DNA from: Thalassospiraceae bacterium LMO-JJ14
Lineage (GTDB): Bacteria > Pseudomonadota > Alphaproteobacteria > Rhodospirillales > Casp-alpha2
Length of the DNA: 64,000 nt
Reading direction: 5' to 3'
Assembly: GCA_021555105.2 (NCBI GenBank)
Contig: CP134604.1
Span: forward strand, 3,712,001-3,776,000
The stretch's first letter is position 1, and each line of letters opens with the position of its first letter. Position numbers and translations under genes: made by a program. Of this stretch, positions 21,621 to 30,219 are shown in pieces. Under the pieces are notes generated by a model. That model was not told the DNA's origin, searched no databases, and saw only the letters and a list, made by a program, of their open reading frames with translations.

Positions 21621-22757
21621 TTAGCCCGTAGCCCCGAGATGCCCCAAGGCGATATACTCCGGGGACTGCATTTCCATCAGTCGCGATACCGTGCGTTCAA
21701 ATTCGAACGCGCCGTCGCCTTCGGTATAGAGTTCCGCCGGGGGCACGGCAGCCGAGCAGATAAAATTGACCTTGGCCTCATAAAGCGAATCGATCAGGGT
21801 CACGAAACGCTTGGCCTCATTCCGGTTCGACGGCCCCAGCTTCGGCACGTTGCGTAACAGCACAGTATGGAACCGCGATGCTATGGCCAAAAAATCCCCC
21901 GGCCCGAGCGGTTTCGCGCAAAGCTCGTCAAAATCGACAAAGGCAACACCTTCGGCTGTTTTGGAAATCTCGACGTCGCGCCCGTTAACATCCAGCGTGA
22001 CGGGTCCCGCCTGGAAACCGACGGTCAGGCACTCGAAGTCCTGCTCAAGTTTCATATCGGCGACCGGCCCCGCGGGCGATAGGTAGGCATCCATCTTTTG
22101 CAGCCGCTCAAGCCGATAATCACGGGCTGCCTGCACTTCCAGAACATTCATCTTGTCGAGCAGGATATCGATAAACGGCAGAAAGCGATCACGCTGCAGG
22201 CCATCCTTGTAAAGGTCCTTCGGGTGGCGGTTCGACGTCGCAACAATAACCACGCCTTCGGCGAACAAGGCCTCGAACAGGCGGCCCAGTATCATCGCGT
22301 CGGCAATGTCGGTAACGTGAAATTCGTCGAAACAGAGCAGCCAGGCGCGTTCCGCAATAACCCGCGCCAACGGCGGCAGCGGATCCTTGGCATCCGAAAC
22401 CTTCCCCGCCTTCTGAGCTTCGCGGAATGCATGAATACGCCGGTGCACCTCCTGCATGAAGGCATGGAAATGCACGCGTTGTTTGTTTGCGATGGAAACG
22501 TGATCGAAGAACAGATCCATGACCATCGACTTGCCGCGCCCGACTCCGCCCCACAGATAAAGTCCCTTGGGCGGTTTCTGTTTCTTGGCCCCGATTCCGA
22601 GTCGGGCGGCCCAGCCCTGCTTGCCCATCTGCTCGCTGTAACTGAGAAGATCCTCGCCAAGTGTGCTGAGCAGCGCCATGGCTCGGGCCTGAGCCGGGTC
22701 TGCATTGATCTTTCCGGACGAGACAAGATCCTGATAAGCACGCTGCGGTGATGTCAT
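21621..22757 (-). CDS. zapE: Cell division ATPase ZapE (AFG1 family)
   Basis: This AAA-type ATPase is a relative of yeast Afg1. In Escherichia coli the homologue acts at the Z-ring under low oxygen or stress. The start MTSPQRAYQDLVSSGKI gives 378 residues. Walker A is GGVGRGKSMVMDLFF (about residues 75-90) and Walker B is LLCFDEFHVTDIADAMIL. The upstream open frame has no family match. It lies 25 bases after the SAF-domain oxidoreductase gene. Its place just upstream of mdh is conserved in alphaproteobacteria. Confidence 0.94.
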   Translation of the reverse strand: MTSPQRAYQDLVSSGKINADPAQARAMALLSTLGEDLLSYSEQMGKQGWAARLGIGAKKQKPPKGLYLWGGVGRGKSMVMDLFFDHVSIANKQRVHFHAFMQEVHRRIHAFREAQKAGKVSDAKDPLPPLARVIAERAWLLCFDEFHVTDIADAMILGRLFEALFAEGVVIVATSNRHPKDLYKDGLQRDRFLPFIDILLDKMNVLEVQAARDYRLERLQKMDAYLSPAGPVADMKLEQDFECLTVGFQAGPVTLDVNGRDVEISKTAEGVAFVDFDELCAKPLGPGDFLAIASRFHTVLLRNVPKLGPSNRNEAKRFVTLIDSLYEAKVNFICSAAVPPAELYTEGDGAFEFERTVSRLMEMQSPEYIALGHLGATG

Positions 22758-22782
22758 TGGCCGCTCGCCCCCCGCGCTTTTC

Positions 22783-24153
22783 TCAGGCGGCGCCGAGGGC
22801 GCTGGCGGGAGAGGCGTCAACAAACGCCTTTTCCATCTCGCGGCGAACCCGATAGGCCACACTGTCCTTTGGGGTTTCCACATCCGACCAGCAGATGACC
22901 GCATCTTTCGGTAACGGATGCTTGAGCGCGACCCCATGCGCCAATCCAATCGGCACGGCGTCCGCGGCACGGGAATCCGCCGCCGTCATCAAGCGGCCCC
23001 AGACCGTAAAACCGCCTTCGCCGTCGAGCATTTCGCCGCCATCCAGGTCACGCTTGGCAACGGCGACCACATCCCCTTTCCAATCGCGCGGCGCGCCGGT
23101 CGGCATATTCAATAGTCCCGCCCAGGCAACACTGACACCGAGTTCAAGCCCGATCAGGTGATACGGCCGGTACAGCGCCGAATATTTACCGCTTTGATCG
23201 GTCACCAGCCCATAGTCGGAGAAGCATCGCTGGACATAATCACTCGGCGCTTCGAACGTCACATAGACCCCCCAGCGGAGGTCATCGGGAATATCGATGC
23301 CTTCACGCGTGCGGCTGGAGACGACTTCAACCGTCCCCTTACGGTCAAGCACGCCGCCGGCACTGGACGGAATCAATTTGGCGGCCAGTTGCGCACGGCT
23401 GCACGGCGGGAACGTCAACCCACCTGCCGGCGCTTCCAGTTCACATGCGTTGGCAACGGCAGCCATCTCAATGGCCGATTTTGTGCCGTCCAGAAACGAA
23501 TTGAACATTTTCGCATTCATCCCGCTGGCAGCGGCGCGTTCCGGCGTCAGGCCGTAATAGTCCCAGACCGTATCCGGCGTCGAAGCATGGAATTCCGGCA
23601 TGTAAAGCGTGCCCTTGCCGGCACAGACCACCTCCAGACCGATTGAGCGTGCCCAGTCGACCTGCTCGGCAATCAACGACGGCTGATCGCCATACGCCAG
23701 TGAATAAACCACGCCGGCGGCATCGGCCTTGCGCTTCAGGAGCGGCCCTGCCAGCACATCGGCCTCGACATTGACCATGACGACATGGCGTCCGCGTTCG
23801 AATGCCGCCAGGGCATGCTTTATCCCAGCTTCCGGAACACCCGTCGCTTCGATCACGACATCCAACCCGCCGGCATTGATCAGCGCATCGCTGTCATCCG
23901 TCAGCCAGGTACTCCCCTTGGCTAGCGCCTTGGCGGCGGACGTTGCGTCAATCTGTTCTTTCGGCCAGCCGGTTTCGATTAAAGCCGCTTCGGCCCGCTT
24001 CAAATCAAGATCGGCGACCGCCATCAAATGCATGCCGGGCGTCAGCCTGACCTGTGACAGGAACATCGTGCCGAACTTACCGGCACCGATCAGGCCGACA
24101 CGTAGCGGGCGGTCTTGTTGGACACGGACTTGCAACAAATGACTGAGATTCAT
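22783..24153 (-). CDS. Homoserine-dehydrogenase-like oxidoreductase with SAF domain
   Basis: The 456 residues open with a Rossmann fold (LRVGLIGAGKFGTMFLSQV) and a homoserine-dehydrogenase-type NAD-binding region (GLDVVIEATGVPEAGIKHA). The C-terminal part (from about residue 350) resembles the SAF/antifreeze-like domain found in a group of oxidoreductases often mislabelled as flagellar biosynthesis proteins. The substrate is unknown; related proteins act on branched sugar acids or similar hydroxy acids. A GGAGAG ribosome site precedes the ATG. It is followed closely by zapE. Confidence 0.78.
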   Translation of the reverse strand: MNLSHLLQVRVQQDRPLRVGLIGAGKFGTMFLSQVRLTPGMHLMAVADLDLKRAEAALIETGWPKEQIDATSAAKALAKGSTWLTDDSDALINAGGLDVVIEATGVPEAGIKHALAAFERGRHVVMVNVEADVLAGPLLKRKADAAGVVYSLAYGDQPSLIAEQVDWARSIGLEVVCAGKGTLYMPEFHASTPDTVWDYYGLTPERAAASGMNAKMFNSFLDGTKSAIEMAAVANACELEAPAGGLTFPPCSRAQLAAKLIPSSAGGVLDRKGTVEVVSSRTREGIDIPDDLRWGVYVTFEAPSDYVQRCFSDYGLVTDQSGKYSALYRPYHLIGLELGVSVAWAGLLNMPTGAPRDWKGDVVAVAKRDLDGGEMLDGEGGFTVWGRLMTAADSRAADAVPIGLAHGVALKHPLPKDAVICWSDVETPKDSVAYRVRREMEKAFVDASPASALGAA

Positions 24154-24253
24154 CCGGCTCTCCTATGCGGGCGCAGACTGTAACATCCGATTTCACGGCT
24201 TGAAACACCGACAATACAGGGCCACCTTCGTTGTAATCGAACAAGGCGACGCC

Positions 24254-25051
24254 ATGCATCAGATACTGTCAAACGAAGGAGTCATCCGGATCGGCGTTTT
24301 TGCCGGTGTTTTGATCGTCATGATGCTGCTGGAAGCCGTATTGCCCCGCCGCAACCGGACACTTGGCAGAAGCGTGCGCTGGCCCGCGAACCTCGGGATT
24401 GTCGTCGTAGATACGCTGATTGCCCGCCTGCTTATCCCGTTACCGCCTGCCGCCGTCGCACTTTGGGCCACGGAAAACGGCATCGGTCTGTTCAACATGA
24501 CGGCGCTGCCGGCACTCCCGGTCATCGCTGTCTGCATCGTCTTTCTGGACTTCGCCATCTATGTCCAGCACGTCGTGTTTCATAAAGTGCCGATGTTGTG
24601 GCGCCTGCACCGCATGCATCACGCCGATACGGATTTTGATGTAACAACGGGAATCCGCTTTCACCCGATCGAAATAATCCTCTCACTGCTGATCAAGATT
24701 GCGCTCGTACTCGCGCTCGGCATACCGGCGGTGGCCGTGATTGTTTTCGAGGTTGTGCTGAACGCATCCGCGATGTTCAATCACGCCAACATGAAACTGC
24801 CGCTGTGGCTCGACCGCGCACTCAGAATCGTAATCGTCACTCCCGACATGCACCGCGTGCATCATTCCTGGCACCCCGAAGAAACCGACAGCAATTACGG
24901 CTTCTGCCTGTCGATCTGGGACCGGTTGTTCGCGACCTATACGCCTCAGCCGCGTGACGGCCATGACGGGATGGTCATCGGGCTGCATGGTTTCCGTGAA
25001 GACAGAGATCGTGGTTTGCTGGGGCTTTTAACGATACCGTTTCGCGGCTGA
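24254..25051 (+). CDS. Fatty acid hydroxylase / sterol desaturase family protein
   Basis: This 265-residue integral membrane di-iron enzyme has about four hydrophobic segments and the family's His clusters: HVVFHKVPMLWRLHRMHH (about residues 110-128), RFHPIE, and HRVHHSW near residue 200. The family hydroxylates or desaturates lipids; the substrate is unknown. I prefer the ATG at 24254, with AAGGCGA upstream, over an in-frame ATG 18 codons earlier that has no ribosome site. It ends six bases from the convergent PaiB-like gene. Confidence 0.87.
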   Translation: MHQILSNEGVIRIGVFAGVLIVMMLLEAVLPRRNRTLGRSVRWPANLGIVVVDTLIARLLIPLPPAAVALWATENGIGLFNMTALPALPVIAVCIVFLDFAIYVQHVVFHKVPMLWRLHRMHHADTDFDVTTGIRFHPIEIILSLLIKIALVLALGIPAVAVIVFEVVLNASAMFNHANMKLPLWLDRALRIVIVTPDMHRVHHSWHPEETDSNYGFCLSIWDRLFATYTPQPRDGHDGMVIGLHGFREDRDRGLLGLLTIPFRG

Positions 25052-25057
25052 ACCTGC

Positions 25058-25693
25058 TCAGCCGGCATTAAGAGCCCGCATCATCTTCGCCGTCTGCACA
25101 TCGTCCTGATTTCCACTTTTTTCCAGTGCGCCGACAACCCCGGCGATGTCATCTGGCGAACGGTTCTGACTCATTTTGAGTTTGCACTCGGTCCGCAAGA
25201 CCGGCATCTCGAATGCAATAATCCCCTTGATCTGACGGCCCAGCACACCCTCAGGCAATCTGCCCGTCGACCAGTTGCCGGTGGTATCATTTTCGAATGT
25301 CTCGACCAGCGTATCCAGTATCTCAATCGCGCCGGCATCATCGACCGCTTTCGGCATGCCGTGAAGATGCACGGCCGCGTAATTCCATGTCGGCACCAGC
25401 GCTTCGTTCGCATACCAGTTTGGCGAGATGTAGGCGTGCGGTCCGGAAAAGACGGCAACCGATGCCGTCCGGCCGTCGAAGCGCGCACCGTGCGGGTTGG
25501 CCTTGGCAACATGCCCGATAAGTCGTCCATACTCTCCACCGCCTTCGATCCACAGCATCGGCAGGTGCGATATATCCATATCGCCACCACCCGGTACTGC
25601 CGGCAGGGTTATCAGCATCCCGAAGGCATGCTCACCAGCAACCCGCTGTGCCAGTGCACTGTCGTCACTGGCAAAAAACCTGGGGATATACAT
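25058..25693 (-). CDS. FMN-binding negative regulator, PaiB family
   Basis: This 211-residue protein begins MYIPRFFASDD and contains HLPMLW, GHVAKANPH, FSGPHAYISPNWY, VPTWNYAAVHLHG and the C-terminal KMSQNRS, all hallmarks of the PaiB/FMN-binding split-barrel family. PaiB was named as a regulator of degradative enzymes in Bacillus, but a general role is unclear. The longer open frame to 25774 has no family sequence. Confidence 0.9.
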   Translation of the reverse strand: MYIPRFFASDDSALAQRVAGEHAFGMLITLPAVPGGGDMDISHLPMLWIEGGGEYGRLIGHVAKANPHGARFDGRTASVAVFSGPHAYISPNWYANEALVPTWNYAAVHLHGMPKAVDDAGAIEILDTLVETFENDTTGNWSTGRLPEGVLGRQIKGIIAFEMPVLRTECKLKMSQNRSPDDIAGVVGALEKSGNQDDVQTAKMMRALNAG

Positions 25694-25852
25694 CGCCGAT
25701 ACTCCAATCCGTCCCGATCCGACATTGCCCGCAATGCCGCTTGTACCTATATATGACAGCAGGACAGACAGCATCTAAAGCAGTTAAATGGTTCACGACA
25801 GGTCCGTTATCGGGTATCGACGGGGAGCCATTTCCAAGCAGGGGAGAACATT

Positions 25853-26059
25853 ATGGACGAAGAAGTATTCAACATGCAGTTGAGGAAGTTCCTCAAGAAT
25901 GTCGGCGTCACCTCGCAGCGCGAGATCGAGACCGCCGTACGTGCCGCCGTTGAAAACGGCACGCTTTCCGGCGATGAAGCCGTCGACGCGAAAGTAACCC
26001 TCTCCATCGAGAGTCTGGGCCTCTCGACCGATATAACGGGAAAAATCGAACTCAAGTAA
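25853..26059 (+). CDS. DUF6494 small conserved protein
   Basis: This 68-residue protein (MDEEVFNMQLRKFLKNVGVT...) matches the small, conserved, soluble DUF6494-type family of proteobacteria by its opening. No function is known. A GGGGAGAAC ribosome site precedes the ATG. It is a single gene, divergent from the PaiB-like gene and followed by a strong hairpin shared with sdhB. Confidence 0.85.
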   Translation: MDEEVFNMQLRKFLKNVGVTSQREIETAVRAAVENGTLSGDEAVDAKVTLSIESLGLSTDITGKIELK

Positions 26060-26068
26060 GCCCACGAA

Positions 26069-26098
26069 AAATGGCGCCGAAATCCATCAGCGCCATTT
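26069..26098. terminator. Bidirectional terminator between DUF6494 gene and sdhB
   Basis: A perfect nine-base stem AAATGGCGC/GCGCCATTT with a 12-base loop lies between converging genes. On the minus strand it is followed by a T-rich run (ATTTTTCG), so it should end the sdhCDAB transcript. On the plus strand it is followed by CACCTTTTCC, a weaker T-run. Confidence 0.8.
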
Positions 26099-26125
26099 CA
26101 CCTTTTCCCGGCCTTAAGCGCCTGA

Positions 26126-26899
26126 TCAGCGGCGCTGTACGAGGGCCTTTTTAATTTCCGCAATAGCCTTGCCCGGATTCAGATTTTTCGGACAGGTGTT
26201 GGTGCAGTTCATAATCGTGTGGCAACGGAAGAGCCGGTATGGATCGTCGAGATTGTCGAGACGCTTACCGGTCGCTTCGTCGCGCGAGTCCGCGATCCAG
26301 CGATAAGCCTGCAACAGGATCGCCGGGCCGAGGTAGCGGTCGCCATTCCACCAGTAGCTTGGGCAGGATGTCTGGCAGCAGAAACAGAGAATGCATTCCC
26401 ACAGCCCGTCGAGCTTGTCGCGTTCTTCTGGGCTCTGCAGACGTTCGGTCGTCGGTGCCTGGGTATCGGCCTGCAACCAGGGCTCGATAGAACGATACTG
26501 CGCATATGGCACGTTGAGGTCGGGGACAAGATCCTTGACCACCGGCATATGCGGCAATGGATAGACTTTAACGTCGCCCTTGATTTCGTCGATCGATTTG
26601 GTGCACGCCAGCGTATTGGTGCCATCGATATTGAACGCGCACGATCCGCACACGCCTTCGCGGCAAGAACGCCGGAACGTCAGCGTCGGATCGATCTCGT
26701 TCTTGATCTTGATCAGCGCATCGAGAACCATCGGCCCGCATTTGTCGAGATCGACTTCATACGTGTCGATACGCGGCGTGGCATCGCCATCCGGATCCCA
26801 GCGATAGACACGGAAGGATTTGATGTTGGTTCCGCCGGAAGATTTGAAGGTCTTACCTTCGGTGATCTTCGAATTGGCCGGAAGTGTGAATTCAACCAT
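26126..26899 (-). CDS. sdhB: Succinate dehydrogenase iron-sulfur subunit
   Basis: This electron-transfer subunit of complex II has 257 residues. The [2Fe-2S] ligands are in [22 protein letters not shown], and the [4Fe-4S] and [3Fe-4S] ligands are in [12 protein letters not shown] and [17 protein letters not shown]. It is the last gene of sdhCDAB, 14 bases after sdhA. Confidence 0.98.
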   Translation of the reverse strand: MVEFTLPANSKITEGKTFKSSGGTNIKSFRVYRWDPDGDATPRIDTYEVDLDKCGPMVLDALIKIKNEIDPTLTFRRSCREGVCGSCAFNIDGTNTLACTKSIDEIKGDVKVYPLPHMPVVKDLVPDLNVPYAQYRSIEPWLQADTQAPTTERLQSPEERDKLDGLWECILCFCCQTSCPSYWWNGDRYLGPAILLQAYRWIADSRDEATGKRLDNLDDPYRLFRCHTIMNCTNTCPKNLNPGKAIAEIKKALVQRR

Positions 26900-26913
26900 A
26901 TCTCAACCCTTCC

Positions 26914-28704
26914 TCAGTAGACCCGCGCCTTGGGCACGATATATTCAACTTCATCGGTCAGCGTATATTCATGGACCGGGCGATAGCTCAGTTTGCAGCC
27001 GCCGTCCTCGTCGATCCACGCCAGTGAATGCTTCATCCATTCCTTGTCGTCGCGATCCGGATGGTCCTCGTGTGCATGCGCACCGCGGCTTTCATGCCGT
27101 GCCTCGGCGCAATACATGGTCGAAACCGCATTCGGGACGAGGTTCGTCAGTTCCAGCGTTTCCACCAGATCGGAGTTCCAGATCAACGAGCGGTCGTGCA
27201 CCTTGATGTCGGACAATTTCGCGGTCACGGCATCGAGCTTTTCGACCCCTTCCTTGAGCACCTCGGCCGTGCGGAACACGGCAGCATTGTTTTGCATGAC
27301 ACGTTGCAGTTCGTCGCGAATTTTCGCGGTCGGCGTATCGCCATCGGCATGACGCAACTTGTCGAATCGCGCTAGCGCCTTGTCCGCCGATGCCATGTTA
27401 AGTGGCGGCAACGTTCCGCCCGGCTTGACGATTTCCGCCGCGCGGATCGCCGCCGCACGACCGAACACGACCAGATCGAGGAGAGAGTTCGTCCCCAGGC
27501 GGTTAGCCCCGTGCACCGATGCCGACGCACATTCACCAATCGCCATGATCCCCGGATTGACCCGGTCCGGATCATCGTCGGTCGGTGAAACCACTTCGCC
27601 GCGATAGTTCGTCGGCACCCCGCCCATGTTGTAATGCACGGTCGGCAGCACCGGTATGGGATCCTTCGTCGCATCGACGCCCGAGAAGATCCGTGCCGTT
27701 TCGGTGATCCCCGGCAGGCGCTTGTTCAAAACATCGCCGCCCAGATGCTCGAGGTGCAGGAAGATGTGATCCGTCTGATCGCCGACACCGCGGCCTTCAC
27801 GGATTTCAACGGTCATGGCACGGCTGACCACATCACGCGACGCCAGATCCTTGGCAGTCGGCGCATATCGCTCCATGAAACGTTCGCCCTTGGAATTTGT
27901 CAGGTACCCGCCTTCACCGCGCGCGCCTTCGGTAATCAGACAGCCGGCGCCGTAAATGCCGGTCGGATGGAACTGCACGAATTCCTGATCCTGCAGTGGA
28001 ATGCCGGCACGCGCCGCCATGGCGTTACCGTCGCCGGTGCAGGTATGCGCCGACGTCGCCGAGAAGTAGGCACGGCCGTAACCGCCCGTCGCCAATACCG
28101 TCATGTGCGCCTGGAAACGGTGCATCTTCCCGTCATCGAGATTCCACGCCAAAACACCCTGGCAGGTGCCTTCTTCGTCCATGATCAGGTCGATGGCGAA
28201 ATACTCGACAAAGAATTCAGCGTCGTTCTTGAGGGACTGTTGATACAGCGTGTGCAGGATGGCATGGCCGGTCCGGTCGGCAGCAGCACAGGCGCGCTGC
28301 ACAGGCTTTTCACCGAAATTGGCCATGTGGCCGCCGAACGGGCGCTGGTAAATCTTGCCCTCATCCGTTCTGGAAAAAGGTACGCCGAAATGTTCCAACT
28401 CATAGATCGCCGGCACGGCTTCGCGGCACATATATTCGATAGCGTCCTGATCACCGAGCCAGTCGGCCCCCTTGACGGTGTCGTACATGTGCCATTTCCA
28501 GTTATCCTCGGCCATATTGCCAAGTGATGCACTGATGCCGCCCTGTGCCGCCACGGTATGCGAACGTGTCGGAAAGACCTTGGTGATGCACGCCGTCTTC
28601 AGGCCGGCAGCCGCCATGCCCAGCGTTGCGCGCAATCCCGCACCGCCGGCGCCGACGACGATAACGTCGTATTTGTGATCTACGATCTCGTATGATTGAG
28701 GCAT
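26914..28704 (-). CDS. sdhA: Succinate dehydrogenase flavoprotein subunit
   Basis: This catalytic subunit oxidises succinate to fumarate. The frame is open further upstream, but the protein begins at [26 protein letters not shown], giving 596 residues, the usual length. The covalent FAD His is in [17 protein letters not shown], and the catalytic region is [20 protein letters not shown]. It begins six bases after sdhD. Confidence 0.98.
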   Translation of the reverse strand: MPQSYEIVDHKYDVIVVGAGGAGLRATLGMAAAGLKTACITKVFPTRSHTVAAQGGISASLGNMAEDNWKWHMYDTVKGADWLGDQDAIEYMCREAVPAIYELEHFGVPFSRTDEGKIYQRPFGGHMANFGEKPVQRACAAADRTGHAILHTLYQQSLKNDAEFFVEYFAIDLIMDEEGTCQGVLAWNLDDGKMHRFQAHMTVLATGGYGRAYFSATSAHTCTGDGNAMAARAGIPLQDQEFVQFHPTGIYGAGCLITEGARGEGGYLTNSKGERFMERYAPTAKDLASRDVVSRAMTVEIREGRGVGDQTDHIFLHLEHLGGDVLNKRLPGITETARIFSGVDATKDPIPVLPTVHYNMGGVPTNYRGEVVSPTDDDPDRVNPGIMAIGECASASVHGANRLGTNSLLDLVVFGRAAAIRAAEIVKPGGTLPPLNMASADKALARFDKLRHADGDTPTAKIRDELQRVMQNNAAVFRTAEVLKEGVEKLDAVTAKLSDIKVHDRSLIWNSDLVETLELTNLVPNAVSTMYCAEARHESRGAHAHEDHPDRDDKEWMKHSLAWIDEDGGCKLSYRPVHEYTLTDEVEYIVPKARVY

Positions 28705-28709
28705 CCGGA

Positions 28710-29090
28710 CTAGCTCCCGAAGGTCAGGCGTATTACGGCGAACACGGCGCACGCGCCGATCAGATAAATGGCAAACTTGACGAGGATCAGCGAGGTCAGC
28801 TTGGCGGCTTCGCCATGCACGTAGTCCTCGATAATGACCTGCAATCCAAGTTGTGCGTGATAAAACATGGTGACGATCAGCAGGATCAGAAGCACCGGAT
28901 TGTAGTGGCTGCCGACCCATGCCGTGAAGGTCGCAAGATCAGCGCCAACCACGCTCGATGCCGACAGCACGAACCAGATCACCAAAGGTACAAGTGCCAT
29001 ACCACTGACACGCTGCACCCAGAAATGGTGCGCCCCTTCGTGTGAAGCGCCGAGGCCGCGAACCCGGCTCAGTTGCGAACGCAGTTCCAT
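28710..29090 (-). CDS. sdhD: Succinate dehydrogenase membrane anchor SdhD
   Basis: This 126-residue protein has three predicted membrane helices and the motif [17 protein letters not shown], whose His region is involved in heme and quinone binding. With SdhC it anchors complex II to the inner membrane. It is two bases after sdhC. Confidence 0.93.
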   Translation of the reverse strand: MELRSQLSRVRGLGASHEGAHHFWVQRVSGMALVPLVIWFVLSASSVVGADLATFTAWVGSHYNPVLLILLIVTMFYHAQLGLQVIIEDYVHGEAAKLTSLILVKFAIYLIGACAVFAVIRLTFGS

Positions 29091-29092
29091 GA

Positions 29093-29482
29093 TCAGCCCC
29101 CCACGTAATAGGCAAGACAGAATGTGGCCAACGTCAGGATCACCGAAACGGCGATCACGGCAATGCCACTCATTTTCAGCTTATCAAGCTCGAATCCCCA
29201 GCCGGCATCCCATGCCAGATGGCGGATACCGTTTGCCAGATGATACCAAAGTGAAAAAACCACACCAAACAGAACCAGCCTGCCGAACCATGATCCCAGG
29301 ATCGCCTGTGCGTTCGCAAATGCGTCCGGTCCATATGTCGCGGCCATCAACCAGTAGGTCAACAGCACAGCGCCACCGCACAGGGCAACCCCGGTGAGAC
29401 GGTGGGTGATGGACAAAATGGAAGTGATCTGCGGCTTGTATACTTGAAGGTGCGGAGAAACGGGACGATTCCGGGTAGTCAT
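29093..29482 (-). CDS. sdhC: Succinate dehydrogenase cytochrome b556 subunit SdhC
   Basis: This 129-residue protein has three membrane helices. The family motif is SILSITHRLTGVAL, and HLANGIRHLAWDAG carries the heme-ligand His. I choose the ATG giving MTTRNRPVSPHLQVYKPQ; an earlier start would add ten residues without family match. It is the first gene of sdhCDAB. Confidence 0.95.
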   Translation of the reverse strand: MTTRNRPVSPHLQVYKPQITSILSITHRLTGVALCGGAVLLTYWLMAATYGPDAFANAQAILGSWFGRLVLFGVVFSLWYHLANGIRHLAWDAGWGFELDKLKMSGIAVIAVSVILTLATFCLAYYVGG

Positions 29483-29539
29483 TATGAATGCCTTTCTTTC
29501 GGCAGCGCGCACATCCGCGAGTTTTCAACCGGTTATTAA

Positions 29540-29568
29540 GTGGTACCTGCCACCTTCCGGCAAGTCAA
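29540..29568 (-). promoter_or_regulatory. Likely sdhCDAB promoter
   Basis: Read on the minus strand, TTGACT (29568-29563) is followed by 17 bases and TACCAC (29545-29540), about 60 bases upstream of the sdhC ATG. The -35 and spacing are good; the -10 is only moderately like TATAAT, as is common in alphaproteobacteria. Confidence 0.5.
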
Positions 29569-29658
29569 CTTTTCACGGTGCAATGCAGCATGTATTTGGT
29601 ATTCCAATAAGGTGTCAGGGGGGTCAGAACCCGCCATTCCGGCAAAGAATGATAACTG

Positions 29659-29707
29659 TGTGGACAAACTGTGGATAGTTTGGGGAAAAAGCAGCATGTT
29701 TTACACA
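29659..29707. promoter_or_regulatory. Cluster of three DnaA-box-like sites
   Basis: TGTGGACAA (29659-29667) and TGTGGATAG (29670-29678) each differ by one base from TGTGGATAA and start 11 bases apart. TTTTACACA (29699-29707) fits the relaxed consensus TTWTNCACA on the other strand. Three sites in 49 bases upstream of sdhC could bind DnaA. An origin is not supported by the neighbouring genes. Confidence 0.35.
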
Positions 29708-29744
29708 GGAATCTGACTTTACCCCCAACATTCCACGTAGCGAT

Positions 29745-30170
29745 AGAAATCGATACGGCGCATTCTTAGCATGCACGCGAGTACATCGTCGCGATGCTGC
29801 CGGTTCGCCGGGAGTATCGGTCGCGGCAAAGGCGGGGGAACATCTGGTCCCGCGCCGGCGTCACGACGCCACTTGCTGCCTGCGGTCGGGCTTCGGTCCG
29901 CCGCTCCGTCCGTTCGCTGCCCAGGTGGGCGGATGGTGCGCAGATTGGTGACGTAGTGTCCGTTTGCAATCGGGATGCGCAAGCTTTCCGGGCGCGAGCG
30001 CGTAGAACGAGGCCGATCTCTGCCCAGGGTGCGGCCCCGCTTGAAGCGAGGACACGGTGTCTCATGGGCGAACGGAGCCTGGCCGGCTCCAAGAGGCGTC
30101 AGGTGCACTGATCCAGCAGTGCCGGGTGGAGGTTTCCCAGGACCGATACCGCTGACGCCTCTTTTATTAT
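29745..30170 (+). ncRNA. Candidate structured RNA of unknown family
   Basis: No convincing protein fits this GC-rich stretch, but it is unusually rich in perfect hairpins: 29784-29796, 29800-29811 (CCGG-TTCG-CCGG), 29857-29870, 29883-29903 (eight pairs, one bulge, C(UUCG)G loop), 29919-29930 and 30074-30090. It ends in an 11-base stem, 30092-30102 with 30152-30162, followed by TTTATT. That stem encloses a second hairpin, 30105-30110 with 30117-30122. Orientation is inferred from the UUCG loop and the terminal T-run. I looked for RNase P, tmRNA and SRP signature sequences and did not find them. The 5' end is a guess. Confidence 0.4.
30092..30166 (+). terminator. Terminal stem with T-run ending the structured region
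   Basis: AGAGGCGTCAG and CTGACGCCTCT pair perfectly over 11 bases across a 49-base interior that has its own hairpin (GCACTG/CAGTGC). TTTATT follows on the plus strand. It looks like the 3' end of a small RNA or a terminator with a large loop. Confidence 0.5.
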
Positions 30171-30219
30171 GTTCGCGTTTCTTCAGATGAAATCAGCCAG
30201 AAAAATCAGCCAGAAAAAA

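Noticed and set aside
29641-29710. Chromosomal replication origin
   Set aside because: Three DnaA-like boxes are too few, and none of the usual origin neighbours (for example hemE, dnaA, gidAB, parAB) is present.
29719-30108. Open frames on both strands in the 29.7-30.1 kb gap
   Set aside because: They are Arg/Pro-rich, lack ribosome sites and family-like sequence, and overlap a hairpin-dense region. A degraded gene cannot be fully excluded.
29745-30170. Assignment of this region to RNase P RNA, tmRNA or SRP RNA
   Set aside because: The signature sequences of these RNAs, as far as I remember them, are not present on either strand.
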